Source of the DNA: CBDUXT01 sp965371245
GTDB taxonomy: Bacteria; Planctomycetota; Phycisphaerae; UBA1845
Assembly: GCA_965371245.1 (NCBI GenBank)
Contig: CBDUXT010000081.1
Coordinates: 1-25,475 of the forward strand
DNA: 25,475 nucleotides
Direction of reading: 5' to 3'
Made by a program: the position numbers and the translations under genes. The notes beneath the pieces were generated by a model. It was not told the DNA's origin. It made no database searches and worked only from the letters and a program-made list of their open reading frames with translations. Positions 1 to 7,582 of this stretch are shown one piece after another (the stretch's first letter is position 1; each line of letters opens with the position of its first letter).

Positions 1-206
1 CCACGCAAGCGTGGACCATGCCACCCGCCCAACGGACCCCGCCGCGTATCGGAATCACCGAAAGGCTGAATCGGTGTCGGATCGAGTGTCTCCCAGTGAC
101 ATGGCCGGCCCGCGACTGTCATACCACTCTCGATCGGCGGCCTGACGCTCATGCGCCGGCGCAAGCGCTCTTCATGCCGGCAAGGGGTATCGGCCGCGCT
201 TCCGGG

Positions 207-728
207 TCAAACCATGGGCACTTCGTCGTCACAATCAGGGTCCAACGTAGGCATTCGCCGCGCCGTTGTGATCCCTTGGCCTGATTCTTGATTGATGATG
301 CGCGCGCACGTGTTCCAGCGGAGAATCGCCTCGAAGTTTCCCGGCGGGTGAATGGCCTCGGCTTTGTCGTAACAGCGCATCGCCTGCAGCAACCAATCGC
401 AAGCGGTGTAGGACGGGATTCCGGACTGCAGTTGGGCCTTGCCCCAGCGTTCCAGGATCACGCCCGCATAATAAGTTCGTTCGTATTCACTATGCAGCCG
501 CGGCACGAGATCCTGAACGCTGTTCAATGAAACGTGGCGCCCCGCTCCGAATTGATCCGTAAGAGAAAGGAGCAGCAGAACAAGCCCCTGCTGGTTCTCG
601 GGGTCCACCTGTATGATATCCCGGCAGATGCTCTCCGCCTCGCGGGGTTCGTTCAGTAGCCGATACCGCTCAGCCTTGTCCAGGGCACCGGGGATGGCCT
701 CAGTGGAAATGAGCTTGATCTCGTGCAT
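207..728 (-). CDS. TPR-like protein of the sdh operon (173 aa)
   Basis: This is a small soluble protein with no signal peptide or membrane segment. The first 50 residues form a TPR-like helix pair (KAERYRLLNEPREAESIC, then a segment ending VDPENQQG), and a second helical pair lies near residues 100-130 (WLLQAMRCYDKAEAIHPP). The ATG at 728 is chosen because AGGAGT lies 7-8 bases upstream; the reading frame stays open to 806, but that extension would run into sdhB. It begins 22 bp after sdhB stops, so it is the last gene of the sdhCAB operon. TPR proteins usually act as protein-protein scaffolds; a role in assembling or stabilising the dehydrogenase is an inference from position only. The C-terminus is acidic. 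Confidence 0.8.
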   Translation of the reverse strand: MHEIKLISTEAIPGALDKAERYRLLNEPREAESICRDIIQVDPENQQGLVLLLLSLTDQFGAGRHVSLNSVQDLVPRLHSEYERTYYAGVILERWGKAQLQSGIPSYTACDWLLQAMRCYDKAEAIHPPGNFEAILRWNTCARIINQESGQGITTARRMPTLDPDCDDEVPMV

Positions 729-750
729 CACGCTACTCCTATTCCGTGCC

Positions 751-1497
751 TTACGTACCCCCCCGGAAGATGCGGAACAGCTTCTTGATCGGGTCGTGGA
801 ACTCATCCGCGACCCGTTCTTTCAGAGGGATGATTGCGTTGTCGGTGATGGTGATTCCCTCGGGGCAGACCTTGGTGCAACATTTGGTGATGTTGCAGAA
901 TCCGATCCCCTGTGCATCCTTGAGTTCCCGGCGCCTGTCCTCCGTGTCGAGCGGATGCATCTCCAGCGCCGCGACATGCACGAAGAATCTGGGACCGGCA
1001 AATCGATCGTGCAGTCGGTGCTCGCGAAGGACGTGGCAAACGTCTTGACAAAGGTAGCACTCGATGCATTTGCGGAATTCCTGCACACGATCGACGTCGT
1101 CCTGGGCCATCCGCCACGTCCCGTCCTCGTCGTCCGGCGGGCGCGGCTTGAACTTCTTGAGCCGCCTCTTGACTTCAAAGTTCCAGGATACGTCGGTGAC
1201 CAGGTCCCTCAGGTGCGGGAAGGCCTTCATCGGCTCGACGGTGATGGGTTCTTCCAGCTTCAGCGTGCTGAGGCGCGTCATGCACATCAGTTTCGGGATA
1301 CCGTTGACCTCAGCGGAACACGAGCCGCACTTGCCGGCCTTGCAGTTCCAGCGGCACGCCAGATCGGGCGCGTCCTCCGCTTGAATCTGATGAATCGCGT
1401 CCAGAAGGACCATTCCCTCGGATACCTCGGTGTTGTAGGGCTCGAAGGTCCCACCGTCGGGGTCACCCCGCCATATTCTGAACGTCGCCGTCGGCAT
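751..1497 (-). CDS. sdhB: Succinate dehydrogenase/fumarate reductase iron-sulfur subunit
   Basis: This subunit passes electrons from the SdhA flavin to the membrane quinone site through three iron-sulfur clusters. The plant-type [2Fe-2S] ligands are seen in CKAGKCGSC followed by a later Cys (KLMCM). The two bacterial ferredoxin-type motifs are CIECYLCQDVC (CxxCxxCxxxC, [4Fe-4S]) and CNITKCCTKVCPEG (Cx5Cx3CP, completing the [3Fe-4S]/[4Fe-4S] pair). At 248 aa it has the usual family length. The junction with sdhA reads GTGATG: either the GTG at 1500 or the ATG at 1497 can start the protein, and both overlap the sdhA TGA, so translation is probably coupled. ATG was preferred. The protein sits on the cytoplasmic face of the complex. 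It is the third gene of the operon. Confidence 0.95.
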   Translation of the reverse strand: MPTATFRIWRGDPDGGTFEPYNTEVSEGMVLLDAIHQIQAEDAPDLACRWNCKAGKCGSCSAEVNGIPKLMCMTRLSTLKLEEPITVEPMKAFPHLRDLVTDVSWNFEVKRRLKKFKPRPPDDEDGTWRMAQDDVDRVQEFRKCIECYLCQDVCHVLREHRLHDRFAGPRFFVHVAALEMHPLDTEDRRRELKDAQGIGFCNITKCCTKVCPEGITITDNAIIPLKERVADEFHDPIKKLFRIFRGGT

Positions 1498-3317
1498 CAC
1501 TTCATCTCTTCGATGATCTGTTTGAGTTCCGCAGGCAGCTCGGGAACAGGCGTTCGTTCGAGACGCATCGCCCCATCGTCGCCCTTGCGAATTACCATGC
1601 GGCTCTTGGCCAAGCCCTCGTCTTTAGCGGGGAAGTCCTCACGAAAGTGAGCACCGCGGCTCTCGCGTCGCTCGAGGGCGGCGCGCGTGATCGCTTCCGC
1701 GACGGTGAGCAAGTGTCGAAGATCCAAGGCGGTGTGCCAACCGGGGTTGTACTCACGGTTGCCGACGACGCGCACCTGGCTCGCTCGTTCACGCAGACGA
1801 CTGATCCCATCCAGCGCACCGGCCATATCCGCTTCGAGACGCGCGATGCCGACGCGCTGCTGCATCATCTCCTGAAGATCGTGCTGAATGCGATACGGGT
1901 TGTTGGCATCCTCGCCGCCTTCACGTTCGAGCGGCTCCAACGCCGTGCGAACAGCTCCCTCGACTTGATCATCATGGAGATTCAGCCATTCGTGTTGCTT
2001 GGCGAACTTCGCGGCGTGCTCACCGGCCCGTTTGCCGAACACCAGCAGATCGGACAATGAGTTGCCGCCCAACCTGTTCGCCCCATGAAGCCCCGCGGCG
2101 CACTCTCCCGCGGCAAAGAGACCCGGAACGCTCGACACCTGCGTGTCTCCATCGACACGCACGCCGCCCATCATGTAATGCGTGGTCGGTCCCACCTCCA
2201 TGGGCTCTTTGGTAATGTCGATATCGGCCAGTTGCATGAACTGATGGTGCATACCGGGGAGTTTTCGTTTGATGTGCTCAGCCGCGCCGGGAAGTTTCTC
2301 TTTGATCCACGCGATGTCGAGAAAGACGCCGCCGTGCGGGCTACCGCGGCCTTCCTTGATCTCACGCACGATACAACGGGCGACGTGGTCGCGAGTGAGC
2401 AACTCCGGCGGTCGGCGTGCGTCTCGGTCGCCCTGCGTATACCGCCAGCCCTCTTCTTCGTTGTCGGCCGTCTGTGATCGATACAGCTCGGGGATTTCGT
2501 CGAACATGAAGCGGTGTCCGTCCTTGTTGCGCAGCACGCCACCTTCGCCGCGCACGCCCTCGGTCACCAGAATCCCGCGGACGCTGGGCGGCCACACCAT
2601 TCCCGTAGGATGGAATTGGACGAATTCCATATCGACCAGTTCCGCACCGGCATGATAGGCCAGGGAATGGCCGTCCCCGGTATACTCCCAACTGTTGCTG
2701 GTGATCTGAAACGCACGTCCGATGCCGCCGGTGGCGAGCACGACGGCCCGCGCCCTGAACACGAGGAACCGCCCTTTTTCGCGATCGTATGCGACAGCAC
2801 CGACGACGCGATCGCCGCTCTTGAGCAGGGTGACCACCGTACACTCCATGTGGACGGAGATTCCCTGGTGAATACCGTGGTCCTGGAGCGTGCGAATCAT
2901 CTCCAGCCCCGTGCGGTCACCGACGTGGGCAAGCCGGGGATGCTTGTGTCCCCCGAAGTTCCGCTGGAGCGTTCGGCCATCCTTCGTACGATCGAACAGC
3001 GCTCCCCAGGATTCCAGCTCACGCACACGGGCCGGCGCCTCCTGTGCATGGAGTTCAGCCATGCGCCAGTTGTTGAGGTACTGCCCACCGCGCATCGTGT
3101 CGGCGAAGTGCACCTTCCAGTTGTCACGGTCGTCCACCGTCGCGAGCGCGGCGGCGATGCCGCCCTCGGCCATTACGGTGTGAGCCTTGCCGAGCAATGA
3201 TTTGCACACGAGCCCCACGGATACGTCGCCGGCGGAAGCCTCAATCGCCGCCCGCAACCCCGCGCCGCCCGCACCGACGACAAGCACGTCGTATTCGTGT
3301 GTCTGGTACTGGGTCAA
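1497..3317 (-). CDS. sdhA: Succinate dehydrogenase/fumarate reductase flavoprotein subunit
   Basis: This is the catalytic subunit of complex II, oxidising succinate to fumarate with covalently bound FAD. Visible are the N-terminal dinucleotide fold (VVGAGGAGLRAA), the His that carries FAD in GKAHTVMAEGG (about H46), the HPTG substrate-site motif, and the C-terminal signature HGANRLGGNSLSDLLVFG. Length is 606 aa, normal for the family. The start is an unusual TTG at 3317: it forms a TTGA overlap with the sdhC stop and has GGAG 9 bases upstream. A GTG at 3356 in the same frame is possible but has no ribosome binding site and would overlap sdhC by 43 bp. Whether the complex works as an oxidase or a reductase cannot be read from sequence; the sdhC type suggests succinate:quinone reductase. 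Confidence 0.95.
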   Translation of the reverse strand: MTQYQTHEYDVLVVGAGGAGLRAAIEASAGDVSVGLVCKSLLGKAHTVMAEGGIAAALATVDDRDNWKVHFADTMRGGQYLNNWRMAELHAQEAPARVRELESWGALFDRTKDGRTLQRNFGGHKHPRLAHVGDRTGLEMIRTLQDHGIHQGISVHMECTVVTLLKSGDRVVGAVAYDREKGRFLVFRARAVVLATGGIGRAFQITSNSWEYTGDGHSLAYHAGAELVDMEFVQFHPTGMVWPPSVRGILVTEGVRGEGGVLRNKDGHRFMFDEIPELYRSQTADNEEEGWRYTQGDRDARRPPELLTRDHVARCIVREIKEGRGSPHGGVFLDIAWIKEKLPGAAEHIKRKLPGMHHQFMQLADIDITKEPMEVGPTTHYMMGGVRVDGDTQVSSVPGLFAAGECAAGLHGANRLGGNSLSDLLVFGKRAGEHAAKFAKQHEWLNLHDDQVEGAVRTALEPLEREGGEDANNPYRIQHDLQEMMQQRVGIARLEADMAGALDGISRLRERASQVRVVGNREYNPGWHTALDLRHLLTVAEAITRAALERRESRGAHFREDFPAKDEGLAKSRMVIRKGDDGAMRLERTPVPELPAELKQIIEEMK

Positions 3318-4120
3318 CCGATGATTCTCCAATCCGTCCAAATGCCCATCGAGCACAGCCGCACGTAGATGTCAGAGAAAGCGACCCCGAACAGGCTTAT
3401 CCACGCCCAGTTCATGTGCCGGCGGTTCAGGCAGCTTACACACCGGTACGCCTGCATACGCGTCGGGGTCTTGGAAAGGCAGTCGATCCCTCCCCCGACG
3501 AGGTGACGAAGCGAATGACAGCCAAACGCGTAGCCGCCAAGCAGAACGACATTGAGCGTCAACACGATCGTGCCGACCCCGACGCCGAAGGTCGTCTCCC
3601 CGGTGGCGGGGTTCTGGAACCAGAGCGCCTTCCACGCGTCGTGGGCGAGGATCACGATGAACATCAGGGCCACATAGAGGAAGTAGCGGTGGATGTTCTG
3701 CATGATCAGCGGCAAGGAGTGCTCGCCACGATAGGAACCGCGAGGCTCGCCAACCGCGCAGGAAGGCGGATCAGCCCAGAAGGCCTTGTAGTACGCGCCC
3801 CGGTAGTAGTAGCACGTCAGTCGGAAGCCGCCCGGCGCCCACAGGATCAACAACGCCGGCGACCAAGGCATCCACCCGGGCCAGCAACCGGGTTTGGGCC
3901 CGAACCAACTGTGCCCCGAGTCGCCGAACAGCTCCGGCGAGTAAAACGGCGACAGGTAAGGCCCCGCCGTGTAGTGTTCACCCTGAAACGCGGCCCATGT
4001 CGAGTAAACAATAAACGCCGACAGCCCGACGAAGACGGCAAGCGGCTGCAGCCACCACGTGTCGCACCGCGCCGTCTCGCCAAACCGACGCCGTTCGGTG
4101 GAAGTGTCCGCGATGGTCAT
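3314..4120 (-). CDS. sdhC: Succinate dehydrogenase membrane subunit, probable type F (Rieske-containing)
   Basis: A single polytopic membrane subunit of about 268 aa replaces the usual SdhC/SdhD pair. Five hydrophobic segments are visible, near residues 24-45, 86-102, 146-161, 181-200 and 238-256. The family landmark CYYYRGAYYKAFW is followed by a Cys at 121. Candidate metal ligands lie in or by the membrane: H144, H160, C201-H202, H206 and the pair C227/C230. Mycobacterial Sdh1 (type F) has the same single-subunit architecture and a membrane-embedded Rieske [2Fe-2S] cluster; assigning that to this protein is inference. The start is uncertain: ATG 4120, ATG 4159 and TTG 4177 are in frame and none has a strong ribosome site. 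First gene of the sdh operon; its stop overlaps the sdhA TTG start. Confidence 0.88.
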   Translation of the reverse strand: MTIADTSTERRRFGETARCDTWWLQPLAVFVGLSAFIVYSTWAAFQGEHYTAGPYLSPFYSPELFGDSGHSWFGPKPGCWPGWMPWSPALLILWAPGGFRLTCYYYRGAYYKAFWADPPSCAVGEPRGSYRGEHSLPLIMQNIHRYFLYVALMFIVILAHDAWKALWFQNPATGETTFGVGVGTIVLTLNVVLLGGYAFGCHSLRHLVGGGIDCLSKTPTRMQAYRCVSCLNRRHMNWAWISLFGVAFSDIYVRLCSMGIWTDWRIIG

Positions 4121-4485
4121 ATTCCGGTCCAAGGCCCGCCACGCCGGAGCCGCGGACATGGGTGTCACGTTTTTCAACCGACCGCCGGTCCCGCGACGGG
4201 TCGGAGCACTTCAGCATCGTATCGGGTTGCCGCGAGATCGACAACCGGGACATCTCTTGGGGCACTTCCTACCTGTCCTCCAGCTAAGTTTCCGCTTGTT
4301 TTTCCAACTCGACGGCCACCCCGTACGGATCGTCGCCTCGCACAACGAACCGCCCGCCGGAGTGTTCTTCGGAACGGTAGAAGCGTGGAGGCCGAGTTGG
4401 TATCATGGATCATCGATCGTTGGGCAGGGGCCATCCGGCAAACGTCGGGGCAGCGGGCGATCGACAATCGGATTGCGAGGACACA
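4121..4485. other. Intergenic region between divergent sdhC and exonuclease genes
   Basis: About 365 bp (less if sdhC starts at 4159 or 4177). Besides the candidate sdh promoter, it contains a short inverted repeat, CCAACTCG at 4304-4311 and CGAGTTGG at 4393-4400, with arms about 80 bp apart. That may be chance. No convincing promoter for the plus-strand exonuclease gene was seen. Confidence 0.5.
4216..4244 (-). promoter_or_regulatory. Candidate sigma70-type promoter of the sdh operon
   Basis: On the minus strand the sequence reads TTGTCG, a 17-base spacer, then TACGAT. This is 4/6 and 4/6 against the TTGACA/TATAAT consensus with ideal spacing. Transcription would begin near 4209, upstream of every candidate sdhC start. 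No motif of a known regulator was recognised. Matches of this quality occur by chance, so this is only a candidate. Confidence 0.35.
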
Positions 4486-5349
4486 ATGGATTTCATCGCT
4501 ATTGATGTCGAGACTGCCAACTCTGACCTAGCAAGCATCTGCCAGATCGGCCTCGCGAGTTTCCTCAATGGCGAAGTCGCCAACACATGGGGCTCGCTTC
4601 TCGATCCCGAAGACTGCTTCGATCCGATCAACGTCGCTATCCATGGAATCGATGAAGCCAAGATCGCTGGTGCCCCAAAATTTCCCGATCTCAGTTCCAC
4701 CCTGTCTCAACGGTTGATCGAAACTGTTGTCGTAAGCCACACGACATTCGATCGTTCTGCAATCGGCGCCGTATTCTCGAAGTACGACCTTGATCTACCC
4801 GAAATCAGATGGCTCGACAGTGCTCGCGTTGTTCGCCGAACGTGGCCGGATCTCTCCCAACGGGGCTACGGCCTCGCCAACGTCGCCAAGAGGCTGGGCA
4901 TTCCATTCCGGCATCATGATGCTATCGAGGACGCTCGCGCTGCGGGCGAAATCCTGGTTCGCGCCGTCGGAGAATCGGGCTTATCGATCACCGACTGGCT
5001 CGAAGGAGTCATACCCTCAAGTCGTGTACCGAGCGGCTCCCCGTACAGAATCGCAAGCGACGGGAACCCTGAAGGCCCACTCTTTGGCGAGGTAGCCGTG
5101 TTTACGGGCGCCCTCTCGATCCCGCGGAATCAAGCGGCGGTTCTCGCAGCCGATGCTGGATGTGAGGTGGCCCCCTCGGTTACCAAGGCGACGACGCTCT
5201 TGGTCGTTGGCGACCAAGATGTTCCACAACTTGCAGGACACAAAAAGAGCTCCAAACACAGAAAGGCCGAACAGCTTATCTCAAAGGGCCAGGCCATTCG
5301 GATACTGCAAGAGACTGATTTTCACTCACTCGTCCGCCTGAGCGATTGA
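4486..5349 (+). CDS. DnaQ-like 3'-5' exonuclease fused to a BRCT domain (287 aa)
   Basis: The N-terminal two thirds is a DEDDh exonuclease of the DnaQ/epsilon type: D7 and E9 in IDVETAN, D89 in SHTTFD, and H144/D149 in HHDAIEDA form the two-metal site. Residues about 198-283 form a BRCT domain, recognisable from GEVAVFTGAL, the KATTLLVVGDQD strand and a Lys-rich segment before KAEQLISKGQAI; this resembles the BRCT of NAD-dependent ligases and of exonuclease-BRCT proteins near polymerase III epsilon. It probably trims or proofreads DNA ends in repair. The ATG at 4486 was chosen over one at 4405 because the fold begins at once and GCGAGG precedes it. Codon third positions carry more A/T than the neighbours, hinting at horizontal acquisition. 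It stands alone on the plus strand between two minus-strand operons. Confidence 0.85.
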   Translation: MDFIAIDVETANSDLASICQIGLASFLNGEVANTWGSLLDPEDCFDPINVAIHGIDEAKIAGAPKFPDLSSTLSQRLIETVVVSHTTFDRSAIGAVFSKYDLDLPEIRWLDSARVVRRTWPDLSQRGYGLANVAKRLGIPFRHHDAIEDARAAGEILVRAVGESGLSITDWLEGVIPSSRVPSGSPYRIASDGNPEGPLFGEVAVFTGALSIPRNQAAVLAADAGCEVAPSVTKATTLLVVGDQDVPQLAGHKKSSKHRKAEQLISKGQAIRILQETDFHSLVRLSD

Positions 5350-5530
5350 GGCACATCGCCTCGTACCGCTTCAGCACCAGCCTCGCCCGCAACTCCGTTG
5401 CCGCAAACCGCGCCTTCTCCTCGGCGTCCGTGCTCTTGAACGTCTGGTCCCCCAGCCAAGCGATCACATTCTCCAAGTACACGAGGCACGCGCATAGCCT
5501 GAGAAGAAAGACGTGTGTGAAGTGTGCCAA
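5276..5530 (-). pseudogene. Possible gene remnant abutting the exonuclease 3' end
   Basis: An 84-codon minus-strand reading frame gives a helical, protein-like stretch (VYLENVIAWLGDQTFKS, then a segment containing EEKARFAATELRARLVLKRY) over about 5350-5470. The last 25 codons run antisense through the end of the exonuclease gene and look random. The plausible part stops almost exactly where the exonuclease stop codon lies, as if an old gene was cut by whatever placed the exonuclease here. I do not recognise the family. It could also be a chance open frame in GC-rich DNA. Confidence 0.3.
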
Positions 5531-5565
5531 CGTTGGGCCGAGCCCGACTCACACCGGCGGCACCT

Positions 5566-7254
5566 TCAGAACACGCTGGGAAACAGCACGTAGCAAAGAA
5601 GCAAGCCCAGCACGCCGCCGACCAACGTGTAGGCAGCCATGGGGAGGATCGTCTTACGGATCAGTGCCCCCTCGGTTCCGGCGAGGCCCACCGTGGCGCC
5701 GGCCGCCACCACGTTGTGGACGGTGATCATGTTCCCCGCCGCCCCGCCGTAGGCCTGCAGCCCGAGAATGACAAGGTGCGGCACGCCGGCGCGGTCGGCC
5801 ACGCCGTATTGGAACAAGGCGAACATCAGGTCCGACACCGTGTTGCTGCCCGCCACGAACGCCCCCAGCGCGCCGATGATCGGTGCGAAGAAGGGCCAAG
5901 TCTTGCCCGCAAGGTCGGCCGTCGCCTCGGCAAGCACGAGCGGCATGCTCGCCAGTTGGGGGTTGGCGTCGTTGAGGCCGGAGTCGATGAACACGCGCAC
6001 CAACGCAACCGCGAAGACCAGCGCGAGCGCGGGGCGAGCCAGCAGCCGCGCGGCCTCGCGCCAGGCCGCGGTCAGCCGGCCGGGCTGCATGCCGTGGAGC
6101 CACCATGTCGATAAAGACACCAGCATGAAGATCGTCCCGGGCAGGTGCAGAATGGGGACGGACTCCGAGATCGTCTTGACGCCAAGGATGTTCTGCCAGG
6201 ACAAGGTCACCGCATCGGAGGTGAGCCGTTCCTTGAGGTGAAGCACGGGCAGCGCCGGCCATCGTGTCAGCACCAGTAACACGGCGACCAGAAGATAGGG
6301 CAGCCAGGCACGCCACAGCGCCATCGGCCCGGGCTTATCCTCGGACGTGGCGGCGATCGAGCCGCTCCACTGAGTGTCCCAATCGTCACGCGGGGGAAAG
6401 TCCCATGGGACGACCTTCTTGAGCAGGAAGCCTCGCCGCGCCGCGGGGACGACGACGGCCAACCCGATCAGTGCCCCAAGCAGCGACGGGAACTCCGGCC
6501 CGAGGAAGATCGCCAATGTGAGATACGGAACCGTAAAGGCCAGCCCGGCGAACAGGGCGAACTTCCAGACGCCCAGGCCCTCGCGAAATGTGCGGGCGGC
6601 GCCGAAGAACCGGGTCATCACGCAGACCATGGCGAGCGGGATGAACGTCCCCGCGATGGCGTGGGGAACCGCCGCGAAGATGCCGATGCGGTGCAGTAGC
6701 ACGTCCTTGGTCATGCCTGCAGCCGCGGCGGCCTCGAGAACGCCGGCGTCAAGTGACTTACCCATACCGACGAGAATCGGCGTGCCCACGGCGCCGAACG
6801 TCACCGGCGTACTCTGAATGATGAGCGCCACCGTGCAGGCAGCCATGGCCGGGAAACCCAGCGCCAAGAGCAGCGGCGCACAGATGGCGGCCGGTGTGCC
6901 GAACCCGGCGGCCCCCTCGATAAAGGAACCGAAAAGCCACGCCACGATGATCGCCTGAACGCGGCGATCGGGGGAGACGCTCAGGAAGCTATGGCGGATG
7001 ACGGCCAGTGCGCCGCTCTCACGCAAGGTTGTCAACAAAGCGATCGCGCCAAAGATGATCCACATCAACGTGCAGCAGATGATGACGCCACGGATCGTTG
7101 AGGCCGCGACGGCCACCGGCGGCATCTGCCAGAACCACAGCGCCAAGCCGACCGTAACGACGTAGGCGACGGGCATGGCGCGCGTAGCCGGTCGGCGCAG
7201 TAGCACCAACAGGACGAACACGGTGAAGATGGGAAGGATCGCTAGGGCCGCCAC
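5566..7254 (-). CDS. lctP: L-lactate permease family transporter
   Basis: This is an inner-membrane secondary transporter of the LctP/GlcA family, which brings in L-lactate, D-lactate or glycolate with protons. About a dozen or more hydrophobic segments span the protein. The family signature is clear: GSFIEGAAGFGTPAAICAP, then STPVTFGAVGTPI, and in the C-terminal half GALGAFVAGSNTVSDLMF and LQAYGGAAGNMITVHNVV. At 562 aa it matches the family. The start is the GTG at 7254: it is preceded by AGGAGG with a 10-base gap, and the open frame upstream to 7827 is arginine-rich, non-membrane and overlaps the divergent gene. It is divergent from the alpha-hydroxy-acid oxidase gene, which points to lactate or glycolate as the substrate. 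Confidence 0.92.
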   Translation of the reverse strand: MAALAILPIFTVFVLLVLLRRPATRAMPVAYVVTVGLALWFWQMPPVAVAASTIRGVIICCTLMWIIFGAIALLTTLRESGALAVIRHSFLSVSPDRRVQAIIVAWLFGSFIEGAAGFGTPAAICAPLLLALGFPAMAACTVALIIQSTPVTFGAVGTPILVGMGKSLDAGVLEAAAAAGMTKDVLLHRIGIFAAVPHAIAGTFIPLAMVCVMTRFFGAARTFREGLGVWKFALFAGLAFTVPYLTLAIFLGPEFPSLLGALIGLAVVVPAARRGFLLKKVVPWDFPPRDDWDTQWSGSIAATSEDKPGPMALWRAWLPYLLVAVLLVLTRWPALPVLHLKERLTSDAVTLSWQNILGVKTISESVPILHLPGTIFMLVSLSTWWLHGMQPGRLTAAWREAARLLARPALALVFAVALVRVFIDSGLNDANPQLASMPLVLAEATADLAGKTWPFFAPIIGALGAFVAGSNTVSDLMFALFQYGVADRAGVPHLVILGLQAYGGAAGNMITVHNVVAAGATVGLAGTEGALIRKTILPMAAYTLVGGVLGLLLCYVLFPSVF

Positions 7255-7390
7255 TGGCGAAGGGCCTCCTCTCGTTCCGGACGTTCGTCGATTTGCGCGG
7301 AAACGCCCTCTCGGCGCCCCTTGCCCGCGCACGGGTGTCCATCGACGTCGCGTGTCTTGTCGTCCCGAACCTTCGGTCCGTTGCGTCTTG

Positions 7391-7418
7391 ATTATCCTGC
7401 TGGCGCGCGGCACCACAA
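7391..7418 (-). promoter_or_regulatory. Candidate promoter of the lactate permease gene
   Basis: On the minus strand: TTGTGG at 7418-7413, a 16-base spacer, then GATAAT at 7396-7391 (5/6 to TATAAT). Transcription would start near 7384, leaving a leader of about 130 bases before the GTG start. A small palindrome, CCGAACCTTCGG, at 7365-7376 falls just downstream of this start and could be an operator. No known lactate-regulator site was recognised. Confidence 0.35.
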
Positions 7419-7452
7419 GGGCGACCGAGGGCTGCTCGCTTGGGCGCTGCCG

Positions 7453-7481
7453 TTGGACCGTCGGGCATAAACCGGTATGGT
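7453..7481 (+). promoter_or_regulatory. Candidate promoter of the alpha-hydroxy-acid oxidase gene
   Basis: On the plus strand: TTGGAC at 7453-7458, a 17-base spacer, then TATGGT at 7476-7481. Transcription would begin near 7488, about 95 bases before the ATG. With the opposite promoter at 7391-7418 it makes a back-to-back arrangement in the 328-bp region 7255-7582, which holds no gene. Confidence 0.35.
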
Positions 7482-7582
7482 CTGAGCTGCCGCACGCACG
7501 GAGCGAGGGTTGCGACCCACAATCAGCGAGGTTTTCGACTGGATGCGCGTCGCCTCGGTGGCGGCGACGTAGGAGTCGTTCT

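Noticed and set aside
1..14. CCACGCAAGCGTGG inverted repeat at the window edge as terminator of the sdh operon
   Set aside because: Short stem, nearly 200 bp after the last gene, no T-run, and the context beyond the window is unseen.
613..1650. Long plus-strand open frame across sdhB
   Set aside because: It is the antisense shadow of sdhB; the minus strand has full iron-sulfur motifs and a proper operon context.
3197..4531. 444-codon plus-strand open frame over sdhC
   Set aside because: Arg/Pro-rich, no domain, antisense to a clear membrane protein gene.
5348..5362. GAGGC-ACATC-GCCTC stem right after the exonuclease stop, as a terminator
   Set aside because: Only five base pairs and no T-run follows.
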